Shown piece by piece: positions 6,839 to 13,784 of a DNA stretch of 18,106 bases. The DNA is from CAZQVN01 sp964596775 (lineage in GTDB: Bacteria > Eisenbacteria > RBG-16-71-46 > JABDJR01 > JAWXBZ01). The first letter of the stretch is position 1. Every line of letters begins with the position of its first letter. The stretch covers positions 1-18,106 of the forward strand of contig CAZQVN010000068.1 in the NCBI GenBank assembly GCA_964596775.1, read 5' to 3'. Position numbers and translations under genes: made by a program. The notes under the pieces were generated by a model. The model saw only the letters and a program-made list of their open reading frames with translations. It was not told the DNA's origin and searched no databases.

Positions 6839-7024
6839 GTGGCCAAGAAGTCGATGATCGAGAAGTGGAAGCGCGACCCGAAGTTCAAGGTGCGCCAACA
6901 CAACCGGTGCCACCGGTGCGGACGCCCGCGCGGATTTCTGCGCAAGTTCGCTCTCTGCCGCCTGTGTTTTCGGGATCTCGCCCTGTTCGGGCAGATTCCC
7001 GGCGTGACAAAGTCCAGCTGGTAA
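6839..7024 (+). CDS. rpsN: 30S ribosomal protein S14, zinc-binding (type Z)
   Basis: The product is 61 residues, the short form of S14 found in the 30S head. Cys24, Cys27, Cys40 and Cys43 (motifs NRCHRCGRPRGF and CRLCFRDLA) form the zinc site that separates this form from the longer cysteine-free S14. The C-terminal PGVTKSSW is invariant. The start is GTG at 6839 with GAGGAGC upstream. It is followed by the longest untranslated spacer in the spc part, 89 bases, with a hairpin. Confidence 0.98.
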   Translation: MAKKSMIEKWKRDPKFKVRQHNRCHRCGRPRGFLRKFALCRLCFRDLALFGQIPGVTKSSW

Positions 7025-7043
7025 CCCGGCGGCAGGCGTTGCC

Positions 7044-7078
7044 CCGGCCCCGCGCTTCGAATGGAAGCGGGGTTCCGG
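7044..7078 (+). promoter_or_regulatory. Extended hairpin in the rpsN-rpsH spacer
   Basis: CCGG (7044-7047) pairs with CCGG (7075-7078). Inside, CCC (7049-7051) pairs with GGG (7070-7072) and CGCTTC (7053-7058) pairs with GAAGCG (7064-7069), with a bulged G at 7052 and a GAATG loop. It ends 35 bases before the rpsH start and lacks a T-run. S8 is the known translational repressor of the spc operon in E. coli, so a structured element just before rpsH is a plausible autoregulatory or processing site, but I could not match it to the known S8-binding motif. Confidence 0.35.
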
Positions 7079-7113
7079 CGACGAACCACCGCTGGAAGAA
7101 GAGGAGTCACTAG

Positions 7114-7512
7114 ATGTCCGTCAGCGATCCGATCGCAGACATGTTGACCTGCATCCGCAACGCAGTGGGCGCCCGGCACCGCCGGGTCGACGTTCCCGCG
7201 TCGCGGATCAAGACCGAGATTGCCCAGGTTCTACTGCGCGAGAACTTCGTCCAGAACATCCGGCGCATCGAGGACAAGAAGCAGGGAGTCATCCGGATTT
7301 ACCTCCGCTACGACGCGGCGGAAAAGTCGATCATCACCGGGATCAAGCGTGTGTCCACGCCCGGCCGCCGGATCTACGTCGGCCGGCACGAGGTTCCGCG
7401 AGTCCAGGGCGGCATGGGTACCGCCATTGTTTCCACATCGCAGGGGATTCTCACCGACAAGGAAGCGCGTCAGCGCGGCCTCGGCGGCGAACTTCTCTGC
7501 ATGGTGTGGTAG
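7114..7512 (+). CDS. rpsH: 30S ribosomal protein S8
   Basis: The product is 132 residues, standard for S8, a primary 16S rRNA-binding protein of the 30S platform. The N-terminus SVSDPIADMLTCIRNA and the C-terminal signature STSQGILTDKEARQRGLGGE (107-126) followed by LLCMVW are diagnostic. The ATG at 7114 has AAGAGGAG upstream. In E. coli S8 represses spc translation. The long structured spacer in front of the gene sets it apart from the tightly packed neighbours. Confidence 0.98.
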   Translation: MSVSDPIADMLTCIRNAVGARHRRVDVPASRIKTEIAQVLLRENFVQNIRRIEDKKQGVIRIYLRYDAAEKSIITGIKRVSTPGRRIYVGRHEVPRVQGGMGTAIVSTSQGILTDKEARQRGLGGELLCMVW

Positions 7513-7521
7513 GGAGGCGCC

Positions 7522-8061
7522 ATGTCCCGAGTCGGCAAGAAAGTCATCCAGATCCCTTCCGGCGTCACGGTCACCTGGAAGGACGGGGAAGTGAAGACCA
7601 AGGGTCCGAAGGGGGAGCTGTCCTACCGCACCCTGCCCGGAATCGAACTCAAGATCGACGGGCAGACGCTGCAGGTGGTGCAGAATTCCGACCAGCGGAC
7701 GGCCGGTGCGTTTCACGGGCTGACCCGGGCCCTGATCAACAACAATATCGAAGGGGTGTCCACCGGCTTCCGGAAGGTTCTGGAGATCGTCGGCACCGGA
7801 TACAGGGCCGCGGTCGGCGGACGGACCGTCACCCTGCAGCTCGGCTTCTCGCACCCTGTCGAGTTTCCGCTGCCCGACGGCATCGAGGCCAGGGCGGAAA
7901 CGCCGACCCGCCTCGAGATCACCGGGATCAGCAAGGAGCTCGTCGGCCAGGTCGCCGCGAACATCCGGCGGCTGCGGCCGCCCGAGCCGTACAAGGGCAA
8001 GGGCGTGAAGTACGAGGGTGAATACATCAGGCGCAAGGCCGGCAAGTCCGCCGGAGCCTAG
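7522..8061 (+). CDS. rplF: 50S ribosomal protein L6
   Basis: The product is 179 residues, the normal length. L6 binds 23S rRNA near the sarcin-ricin loop and the factor-binding site. Two repeated domains are visible, the first from MSRVGKKVIQIPSGV and the second from about residue 83; the C-terminal signature PEPYKGKGVKYEGE is invariant. The start lies 9 bases after rpsH with GGGAGG overlapping the rpsH stop codon. Confidence 0.98.
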   Translation: MSRVGKKVIQIPSGVTVTWKDGEVKTKGPKGELSYRTLPGIELKIDGQTLQVVQNSDQRTAGAFHGLTRALINNNIEGVSTGFRKVLEIVGTGYRAAVGGRTVTLQLGFSHPVEFPLPDGIEARAETPTRLEITGISKELVGQVAANIRRLRPPEPYKGKGVKYEGEYIRRKAGKSAGA

Positions 8062-8072
8062 GGGACACTGAT

Positions 8073-8456
8073 ATGACGATTATCGCGCACGAAAGACGAG
8101 TCGCCAGAGACCGGCGCCATCGGCGGATCCGCAAGAAGATGAGCGGCACCACGGATTGCCCCCGTCTCTGCGTGTACCGCAGCGACAAGCACATCTACGG
8201 CCAGATCGTCGATGACAGCCAGCACCGCACGCTGCTCAGCGTGGGGTCGCTGTCCGATGCCGTGAAGACCCGACTGGGAACGCTGGAGGGGGCCAAGGGG
8301 AAGATCGGCCGCGCCCGCGCCGTCGGAATCGTCCTGGCCGAAATGGCGAAGGAAAAGGGTTTGACGAAAGTCCGCTTTGACCGCGGTGGTTACATCTACC
8401 ACGGCCGGGTCAAGGCTCTTGCCGACGGCGCCCGCGAGGGCGGCCTCGAATTCTAG
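8073..8456 (+). CDS. rplR: 50S ribosomal protein L18
   Basis: The product is 127 residues. L18 binds 5S rRNA together with L5 in the central protuberance. It has the typical basic N-terminus (RDRRHRRIRKKMSGT), the PRLCVYRSDKHIYGQIVDD strand region and an FDRGGYIYHGRVKALADGAR ending close to the C-terminus. The ATG at 8073 gives the expected N-terminus. The ribosome binding site is modest (GGGGACA, 8061-8067). Confidence 0.98.
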   Translation: MTIIAHERRVARDRRHRRIRKKMSGTTDCPRLCVYRSDKHIYGQIVDDSQHRTLLSVGSLSDAVKTRLGTLEGAKGKIGRARAVGIVLAEMAKEKGLTKVRFDRGGYIYHGRVKALADGAREGGLEF

Positions 8457-8472
8457 AGGAAAGGGAGGAGCC

Positions 8473-9048
8473 TTGAGACGCTTCGATCAGCAGGAAAGTG
8501 AATTTGTAGAACACGTCGTACAGGTGAATCGCTGCGCGAAGGTCGTCAAGGGTGGCCGTCGTTTCTCGTTCAACGCGATCGTCACCGTCGGCGACAAACA
8601 GGGGAAGGTCGGCGTCGGCCTGGGCAAGGCCAACGAAGTGGCCGAGGCCATTCGCAAGGCGTCCGAAGCCGCCCGCAAGAGCATGATCACGATCCATCTG
8701 GTCAAGGGGACGATCCCCCACCAGATCATCGGCCGTTTCGGCGCGGGCCGCGTGCTGCTGAAGCCGGCCTCGGCCGGTACCGGCGTGATCGCCGGCGGCG
8801 CCGTGCGTCCCGTTCTCGAGGCTGCCGGTGTGCAGGACGTTTTGACGAAGGCCCTCGGTTCCACGAACCCGCACAACGCGGTGAAGGCCACGTTCGACGG
8901 CCTGACCCGCCTGCGCCGGGTTCGCGACGTCGCGAAAATGAGGAACAAGACCGTGTCCCAGATCCTCGGCATTGCGGAAAAAACGGAGGCGCCGGAACCG
9001 GTTGCGGTGGCGGAGGCTCCGGCCGCGGAGGAACCGAACAATGGCTAA
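8473..9048 (+). CDS. rpsE: 30S ribosomal protein S5, TTG start
   Basis: The product is 191 residues from a TTG at 8473. S5 is at the back of the 30S subunit and takes part in decoding fidelity and mRNA unwinding. The dsRNA-binding-like domain shows VNRCAKVVKGGRRFSF (18-33), followed by GKANEVAEAI and the C-terminal STNPHNAVKATFDGL. The TTG is chosen because AGGGAGGAG (8462-8470) lies directly upstream and it gives a normal N-terminus; in-frame starts further upstream fall inside rplR. Residues 170-191 form an Ala/Glu/Pro tail. The last 8 bases overlap rpmD. Confidence 0.96.
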   Translation: MRRFDQQESEFVEHVVQVNRCAKVVKGGRRFSFNAIVTVGDKQGKVGVGLGKANEVAEAIRKASEAARKSMITIHLVKGTIPHQIIGRFGAGRVLLKPASAGTGVIAGGAVRPVLEAAGVQDVLTKALGSTNPHNAVKATFDGLTRLRRVRDVAKMRNKTVSQILGIAEKTEAPEPVAVAEAPAAEEPNNG

Positions 9049-9229
9049 GAAGCTTCACATCACCCAGTACCGGAGCGCCATCAAGAGCGGTACGAAGATG
9101 GAGCTCACGATCAAGGCGCTTGGTTTTCGCAAACTCAACCGCACGGTTGTTCATGACGACACGCCGGTGATCCGGGGCATGATCTACAAGGTCCGCCACC
9201 TGGTCCGGGTGGAGGAGAAGAACGGATGA
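9041..9229 (+). CDS. rpmD: 50S ribosomal protein L30
   Basis: The product is 62 residues, typical of L30, a small 50S protein missing from some bacterial lineages. Features are KKLHITQYRSAI at the N-terminus, the LGFRKLNRTVVHDDTPVIRG core and the ending MIYKVRHLVRVEE. The ATG at 9041 is inside the end of rpsE (8-base overlap), and the TGA stop overlaps the rplO start (ATGA). An open frame extends further upstream but only as an alternate reading of rpsE. Confidence 0.97.
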   Translation: MAKKLHITQYRSAIKSGTKMELTIKALGFRKLNRTVVHDDTPVIRGMIYKVRHLVRVEEKNG

Positions 9230-9717
9230 CGATGAATCTCAGGACCATCAAGCCGGCCAAGGGCGCGGTCAAGAAGAAGAAGCGCGTCGGCATCGGCACC
9301 GGCTCCGGTCACGGCGGAACGTCGACGCGGGGTCACAAGGGGTCCAAGGCACGTTCCGGACCGAACATTCCCGCGTGGTTCGAAGGCGGCCAGATGCCGC
9401 TGCAGCGCCGTCTTCCCAAGCGCGGATTCACGAACATTCACGCCGAGGACCGCCTGATCGTCAACGTCGGCGATCTGGAAGCCCTCGATATCGGCGGTCT
9501 CATCACCGTGGATGCGTTGAAGAAGGCCGGGCGTCTGTCCGGTCGCGTCACCAAGCTGAAGGTTCTCGGCGAAGGCGAAATCAAGAAGGCGATCACGATC
9601 CGCGCCGACGCCTTTTCCAAGACTGCCATTGAGAAAATCCAGGCCAGCGGCGGCACGGTGGAGATCATCGAGCGCCCGCGCCGGCCCAAGCGTTTCTCCA
9701 AGAAGGTCAAGGCCTAG
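9226..9717 (+). CDS. rplO: 50S ribosomal protein L15
   Basis: The product is 163 residues, somewhat longer than the 144 of E. coli. L15 is a late-assembly 50S protein with a long glycine- and lysine-rich N-terminal extension buried in 23S rRNA. That extension is seen here as KKKKRVGIGTGSGHGGTSTR and GHKGSKARSG, followed by FEGGQMPLQRRLPKRGF. The ATG at 9226 overlaps the rpmD stop (ATGA); a second in-frame ATG at 9232 is possible and would remove two residues. A basic C-terminal end (RPRRPKRFSKKVKA) accounts for part of the extra length. Confidence 0.97.
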   Translation: MTMNLRTIKPAKGAVKKKKRVGIGTGSGHGGTSTRGHKGSKARSGPNIPAWFEGGQMPLQRRLPKRGFTNIHAEDRLIVNVGDLEALDIGGLITVDALKKAGRLSGRVTKLKVLGEGEIKKAITIRADAFSKTAIEKIQASGGTVEIIERPRRPKRFSKKVKA

Positions 9718-9725
9718 AGGTCAGC

Positions 9726-11075
9726 ATGTTCAATAGAATCGGCGAACTTCTCACCAGCTTCCAGAATGCGTTCCGCATTCCGGAGTTGAAGAATCGCCTT
9801 TTGTTCACGGCGGCAATTCTGATCGTCTATCGCCTGGGCGGGCACATTCCCACCCCGGGGGTCGACGGCCAGGCCCTTTCCGCGCTTCTCAAGGAAGCGG
9901 GCGGGGGCATATTCGGCCTCTACGACATGTTTGCCGGGGGTAACCTCGGCAAGGCGACGATCTTCGCCCTGGGCATCATGCCCTACATCTCGGCGTCCAT
10001 CATCCTTCAGCTGTTCGGTGCGGTCATTCCGTACTTCGAAAAGCTCCAGAAGGAAGGGGACGAGGGGCGGAAGAAGATCAACCAGTACACGCGGTGGGGC
10101 ACCGTTGCCCTTGCGGCCGTCGAGGCCGCGGGCGCCAGCTTCGCCGTTCAGAGCTTCCAGGGACCGAACGGCCAGCCGATCGTTCCGAACCCGGGCATCG
10201 GCTTCATGCTGATGACGATCATCACGCTGACTTCAGGGTGCGTGTTCGTCATGTGGCTGGGTGAGCAGATCACGGAAAGGGGCATCGGCAACGGGATTTC
10301 GCTGATCATCTTCATCGGCATCGTGGCCATGTACCCGGGTGAACTGGTCTCCACACTGCGCCAGGAACTGTTTGCCCAGGAAGTGACGGTTTTCACGATC
10401 GCCAAGCTTGCCTTCATAGCAGTGCTGATGCTCTCGGTGATCATGGGCACGATCCTGATCACCCAGGGGCAGCGGAAGATCCCGGTCCAGTACGCCAAGC
10501 GGATCGTGGGCAGAAAGATGTACGGAGGCCAGAACACGCACATCCCCCTCCGGGTCAACACGGCCGGCGTGATGCCGATCATCTTCGCCCAGGCCCTCGT
10601 CACCATTCCCGGGACCGTGGCCAACTTCTTCCAGGGGAACGATGCGGCCCTGGCCATCGCCGGGTTCTTCTCGCCCCCGTCCGTGGTGTATTTCCTGCTC
10701 TACGGGATCACCATCATCTTCTTCACCTATTTCTATACCGCCATCGTCCTGAACCCGGTCGACCTGGCGGACAACATGCGGAAATACGGCGGATTCATTC
10801 CGGGCATCCGCCCGGGCAAGAAGACGTCCGAGTACATCGACAGGATTCTGACCCGCATCACGGTTCCGGGCGCCATATTCCTGGCGTTCATCGCCATCCT
10901 TCCCGATCTCCTGATCCGCCTGATGAAGGTGCCGTTCTACTTCGGCGGCACCGGACTCCTGATCGTGGTCGGCGTGGCGCTGGATACCCTGACCCAGGTC
11001 GAATCGCACATGCTCATGAGGCACTACGACGGCTTCATGAAAAAGGGAAAATTGAAGGCCCGATCCGGCCGGTAG
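9726..11075 (+). CDS. secY: Protein translocase subunit SecY
   Basis: The product is 449 residues. SecY is the channel of the Sec translocon, which exports or inserts proteins at the cytoplasmic membrane with SecE and SecG. About ten hydrophobic segments can be read, roughly at 24-40, 75-103, 124-141, 157-177, 188-204, 224-246, 277-297, 319-342, 378-397 and 406-424. Cytoplasmic loop signatures GQRKIPVQYAKR (248-259) and the loop around FIPGIRPGKKTSEY (357-370), which meets SecA and ribosomes, are intact, as is TERGIGNGISLIIF. It sits 8 bases after rplO, as in many bacteria. Confidence 0.98.
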   Translation: MFNRIGELLTSFQNAFRIPELKNRLLFTAAILIVYRLGGHIPTPGVDGQALSALLKEAGGGIFGLYDMFAGGNLGKATIFALGIMPYISASIILQLFGAVIPYFEKLQKEGDEGRKKINQYTRWGTVALAAVEAAGASFAVQSFQGPNGQPIVPNPGIGFMLMTIITLTSGCVFVMWLGEQITERGIGNGISLIIFIGIVAMYPGELVSTLRQELFAQEVTVFTIAKLAFIAVLMLSVIMGTILITQGQRKIPVQYAKRIVGRKMYGGQNTHIPLRVNTAGVMPIIFAQALVTIPGTVANFFQGNDAALAIAGFFSPPSVVYFLLYGITIIFFTYFYTAIVLNPVDLADNMRKYGGFIPGIRPGKKTSEYIDRILTRITVPGAIFLAFIAILPDLLIRLMKVPFYFGGTGLLIVVGVALDTLTQVESHMLMRHYDGFMKKGKLKARSGR

Positions 11076-11078
11076 CCC

Positions 11079-11744
11079 ATGATCCTGATCCTCTTGGGGC
11101 CGCCCGGAGTCGGCAAGGGAACGCAGGCGCGCCTGTTGTGCGCGAGCCGGAACGTCAGGCAGTTATCGACGGGCGACATGATCCGGGCCGAAGTGGCCGC
11201 GGGATCGGCGCTCGGAAGGGAAACGAAGAAGCATCTCGACAACGGAACCCTGGTTCCGGACGAGATCATTCTCGGAATCGTCGAAGCGAAGATGAAGTCG
11301 GACACGTCGGCCGGCTACCTGCTCGACGGATTTCCGCGGACGATCCCGCAGGCCGAGGGGCTGGACGCGATTCTGGCGGGGCTGGGATGGAAGATCGATT
11401 CCGTCCTGAGTCTCAATGTGGCCGAGGAAAAGATCATCGAACGGCTGGGAAACCGGAGAATCTGTCCGGTCGACGGCCGCGTGTACAACGTGATCACGCA
11501 ACCACCCCGGGTTCCGGGCCGGTGCGACGATCACCCGGAAACGGAACTGGAACTCAGAAACGACGACAGGCCGGAAACGGTGAGCCATCGTTTTCGGGTT
11601 TACCGGGAACAGACCAGCCCGCTGATCGACTTTTACCGTCGGCGGCACCTGCTCCTGGACATAGACGGACTGGGAACGCCCGAAGAGGTGTCGGCACGGA
11701 TCAACACGGCACTCGATCGGGCGGGGGTCACCGGAGAACTATGA
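11079..11744 (+). CDS. adk: Adenylate kinase (long LID form) with Cys-Asp-Cys-His zinc-site positions
   Basis: The product is 221 residues, a long-type adenylate kinase that converts ATP and AMP to two ADP in the cytoplasm. Visible parts: P-loop GPPGVGKGT (7-15), AMP-binding STGDMIR (30-36) and DGFPRT (83-88), LID start GNRRICP (124-130), and LRNDD plus SHRFRVY carrying Arg160 and Arg171. In zinc-type kinases the LID holds C-x2-C-x16-C-x2-C/D; here the same spacing gives Cys129, Asp132, Cys149, His152. That set could still bind zinc. The gene starts 3 bases after secY with no strong ribosome binding site, and its stop overlaps map (ATGA). Confidence 0.97.
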   Translation: MILILLGPPGVGKGTQARLLCASRNVRQLSTGDMIRAEVAAGSALGRETKKHLDNGTLVPDEIILGIVEAKMKSDTSAGYLLDGFPRTIPQAEGLDAILAGLGWKIDSVLSLNVAEEKIIERLGNRRICPVDGRVYNVITQPPRVPGRCDDHPETELELRNDDRPETVSHRFRVYREQTSPLIDFYRRRHLLLDIDGLGTPEEVSARINTALDRAGVTGEL

Positions 11745-12487
11745 TCCGGCTGAAACGACCGGCGGAAGTCGAGAAGATCCGCAAGAGCGCCTCGCTGGTA
11801 TCGCGGACGCTGGATTATCTCGGCGAACAGGTCGCCCCGGGCATGACGACGGTGGAACTGGACAGGCTGGCCCTGGAATTCATCAAGAAGAACGGCGGAA
11901 GGCCGTCGTTCCTCGGTTACCGGGGCTTCAAATACACGATCTGCGCCTCGATCAACGAAGAGGTGGTTCACGGCCTGCCGAGCCGGCGGATGATGAAGGA
12001 CGGCGACGTCATCTCGATCGACGTCGGCGTGAACATCGACGGCTGGCACGGTGATTCGGCCCGGACGTTCCCGGTGGGAGCGGTCAGCCGGGAGGCGGAG
12101 GAACTGATCCGCGTCACCCGTGAATCGCTGGAGAAGGGCGTGGAAAAGGCAAGGGCCGAAGGGCGGCTGGGAGACATCTCCGCGGCCATCCAGCAGCACG
12201 TGGAAAGCAACGGAATGTCGATCGTCCGCAGTCTGGTCGGACACGGCATCGGACAGGATCTGCACGAGGACCCGCAGATCCCCAACTATGGAAAGGCCGG
12301 CGCGGGTGTGGTGCTCAAGCCGGGAATGGTATTCGCCATCGAGCCGATGGTGAATGCCGGTGCCTGCGAAGTGAAGACGCTGGAAGACGGCTGGACCGTC
12401 GTTTCCGCGGACCGTTCGCTGGCGGCTCATTTCGAGCACACGGTGGCCGTCACGGAAAACGGCCCCGACATTCTGTCGTTGTCGTAG
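11741..12487 (+). CDS. map: Methionine aminopeptidase, type I
   Basis: The product is 248 residues. It removes the N-terminal methionine from new proteins on the ribosome. All five metal ligands of the pita-bread fold are present: Asp94 (SIDVGV), Asp105 (HGDSART), His168 (VGHGIG), Glu201 (FAIEPM) and Glu232 (HFEHTVAV); the catalytic-site His77 (VVHGLP) is also there. The length, with no N-terminal zinc finger extension, fits the simple bacterial type I enzyme. The ATG at 11741 overlaps the adk stop by four bases, which supports this start. Confidence 0.98.
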   Translation: MIRLKRPAEVEKIRKSASLVSRTLDYLGEQVAPGMTTVELDRLALEFIKKNGGRPSFLGYRGFKYTICASINEEVVHGLPSRRMMKDGDVISIDVGVNIDGWHGDSARTFPVGAVSREAEELIRVTRESLEKGVEKARAEGRLGDISAAIQQHVESNGMSIVRSLVGHGIGQDLHEDPQIPNYGKAGAGVVLKPGMVFAIEPMVNAGACEVKTLEDGWTVVSADRSLAAHFEHTVAVTENGPDILSLS

Positions 12488-12513
12488 CAGACGAAGGAAG
12501 GTTCGGCTCACGA

Positions 12514-12732
12514 ATGGCGAAACAGGAGGGTGTACAGGTCGAGGGAACGGTCATCGAACCTCTTCCGAACGCCATGTTTCGGGTGGAACTCGAGAACAAG
12601 CACGTTGTGCTGGCGCACATCTCCGGCAAGATGAGGATGCACTTCATCCGCATTCTTCCCGGGGACAAGGTCACCGTCGAGCTGTCGCCCTACGATTTGA
12701 CGCGCGGACGCATCGTCTACCGGTACAAGTAG
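12514..12732 (+). CDS. infA: Translation initiation factor IF-1
   Basis: The product is 72 residues, the exact family length, an OB-fold protein that occupies the 30S A site during initiation. Diagnostic segments are EGTVIEPLPNAMFRVELEN, HISGKMRMHFIRILPGDKV and the ending DLTRGRIVYRYK. AAGGAAGG lies upstream at some distance from the ATG. It stands in the common map-infA-rpmJ-rpsM order that joins the spc and alpha groups. Confidence 0.98.
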   Translation: MAKQEGVQVEGTVIEPLPNAMFRVELENKHVVLAHISGKMRMHFIRILPGDKVTVELSPYDLTRGRIVYRYK

Positions 12733-12762
12733 ACGGGGCCAGGCGCATACAGGAAAAGAGCC

Positions 12763-12876
12763 ATGAAAGTAAAAGCTTCGGTCAAGAAAATCTGTGAAAA
12801 GTGCAAGCTCGTTCGGCGGAAGGGCGTCGTCCGGGTCATCTGCGAGAACCCACGCCACAAGCAGCGTCAGGGATAG
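12763..12876 (+). CDS. rpmJ: 50S ribosomal protein L36, zinc-binding form
   Basis: The product is only 37 residues and is easily missed. L36 is the smallest 50S protein and binds 23S rRNA beneath the L7/L12 stalk base. The sequence begins MKVKASVKKICEKCKLVRRK and ends with PRHKQRQG. Cys11, Cys14, Cys27 and His32 form the zinc site of the C+ type. The ATG at 12763 follows AGGAAAAGAG. Its TAG stop is embedded in the ribosome binding site of rpsM (TAGGAGGGG). Confidence 0.96.
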   Translation: MKVKASVKKICEKCKLVRRKGVVRVICENPRHKQRQG

Positions 12877-12885
12877 GAGGGGATC

Positions 12886-13272
12886 GTGGCACGTATTGCT
12901 GGTATCGACCTTCCGATGAACAAGCAGGTCGAGGTGGCACTCACCTACATCTTCGGAATCGGCCCCGCGTCGGCCAGAAAGATCGTCCGTGCTTCGGGTG
13001 TCAACCCGGAAACGCGGGTGAAGGATCTGTCCGAAGACGACACCGCCAAGCTCCGCGGTGAAATCGAGGCCAAGTACAGGGTGGAAGGGACGCTCCACAC
13101 TGAAGTGAACATGAACATCAAGCGTCTCATGGACATCGGTTCGTACCGGGGGCTCAGGCATCGCAAGAAGCTGCCGGTCCGCGGCCAGCGTACGCGCACG
13201 AACGCGCGGACCCGCAAGGGGCCGAAGAAGACCGCCGGCGCCGTCAAGAAGAAAGCGGCTCCGCTCAAGTAG
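12886..13272 (+). CDS. rpsM: 30S ribosomal protein S13
   Basis: The product is 128 residues. S13 is in the 30S head and contacts the P-site tRNA and the 50S central protuberance. The helix-two-turn-helix region (ALTYIFGIGPASARKI) and the C-terminal signature YRGLRHRKKLPVRGQRT followed by RTNARTRKG are clear. About 12 further Lys/Ala-rich residues (KKTAGAVKKKAAPLK region) extend the tail past the usual end. The start is GTG at 12886 with GGAGGGG upstream. In E. coli the leader of this gene is the S4 target; here the spacer is only 9 bases, too short for that pseudoknot. Confidence 0.98.
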   Translation: MARIAGIDLPMNKQVEVALTYIFGIGPASARKIVRASGVNPETRVKDLSEDDTAKLRGEIEAKYRVEGTLHTEVNMNIKRLMDIGSYRGLRHRKKLPVRGQRTRTNARTRKGPKKTAGAVKKKAAPLK

Positions 13273-13290
13273 CGAAGTCCTGGAGGTATC

Positions 13291-13680
13291 GTGGCTAAGG
13301 GAAAAGAGAAGAGAAAGAAGAAGGACAAGCGCGTCGGGATCAACGGCGTGGCCCACATCAAGGCCACGTTCAACAACACGATCGTCTCGATCACCGACAC
13401 GGAAGGAAATGTCGTGGCCTGGGCCAGCGCCGGCAAGGTGGCGTTCAAGGGTTCCCGCAAGTCGACGCCTTTCGCCGCCCAGATGGCGGCGGAAAACGCG
13501 GCCAAGGAAGCTCTCGGCCTCGGAATGCGCAAGGTGGAAGTGCTCGTGAAGGGACCGGGGTCGGGCCGCGAGGCCGCGATCCGCAGCCTTCAGGCCTCCG
13601 GCCTCGAGATCCACTCCATCCGCGACGTGACGCCGATCCCGCACAACGGGTGCCGTCCGCCGAAGAAGCGCCGCGTCTAA
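13291..13680 (+). CDS. rpsK: 30S ribosomal protein S11
   Basis: The product is 129 residues, the standard length. S11 sits on the 30S platform near the E-site mRNA. The basic N-terminus (KGKEKRKKKDKRV), HIKATFNNTIVSITD, VKGPGSGREAAIRSL (86-100) and the invariant ending PHNGCRPPKKRRV are all present. The start is GTG at 13291 with GGAGG seven bases upstream. A 104-base structured spacer separates it from rpsD. Confidence 0.98.
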   Translation: MAKGKEKRKKKDKRVGINGVAHIKATFNNTIVSITDTEGNVVAWASAGKVAFKGSRKSTPFAAQMAAENAAKEALGLGMRKVEVLVKGPGSGREAAIRSLQASGLEIHSIRDVTPIPHNGCRPPKKRRV

Positions 13681-13690
13681 CAGCACAAGC

Positions 13691-13783
13691 CCGGACCGCA
13701 TGCGCGTCCGGTGTTGGAATAGAGAATTCGAAAAACGTCGGAGCCGGGTCAACGGCTCGAATTTAAACTGGAGGCTTTACCTC
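13691..13783 (+). promoter_or_regulatory. Structured leader of rpsD, candidate S4 autoregulatory element
   Basis: Three pairings can be drawn. CCGGAC (13691-13696) pairs with GTCCGG (13706-13711). AATTCGA (13725-13731) pairs with TCGAATT (13757-13763), enclosing GCCG (13743-13746) with CGGC (13753-13756). Finally GAGG (13771-13774), part of the rpsD ribosome binding site, can pair with CCTC (13780-13783) just before the ATG. S4 is a known autogenous repressor, acting on the alpha operon leader in E. coli and on the rpsD leader in Bacillus. The link here is inferred from position and structure, not from a matched motif. Confidence 0.4.
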
Positions 13784-13784
13784 A

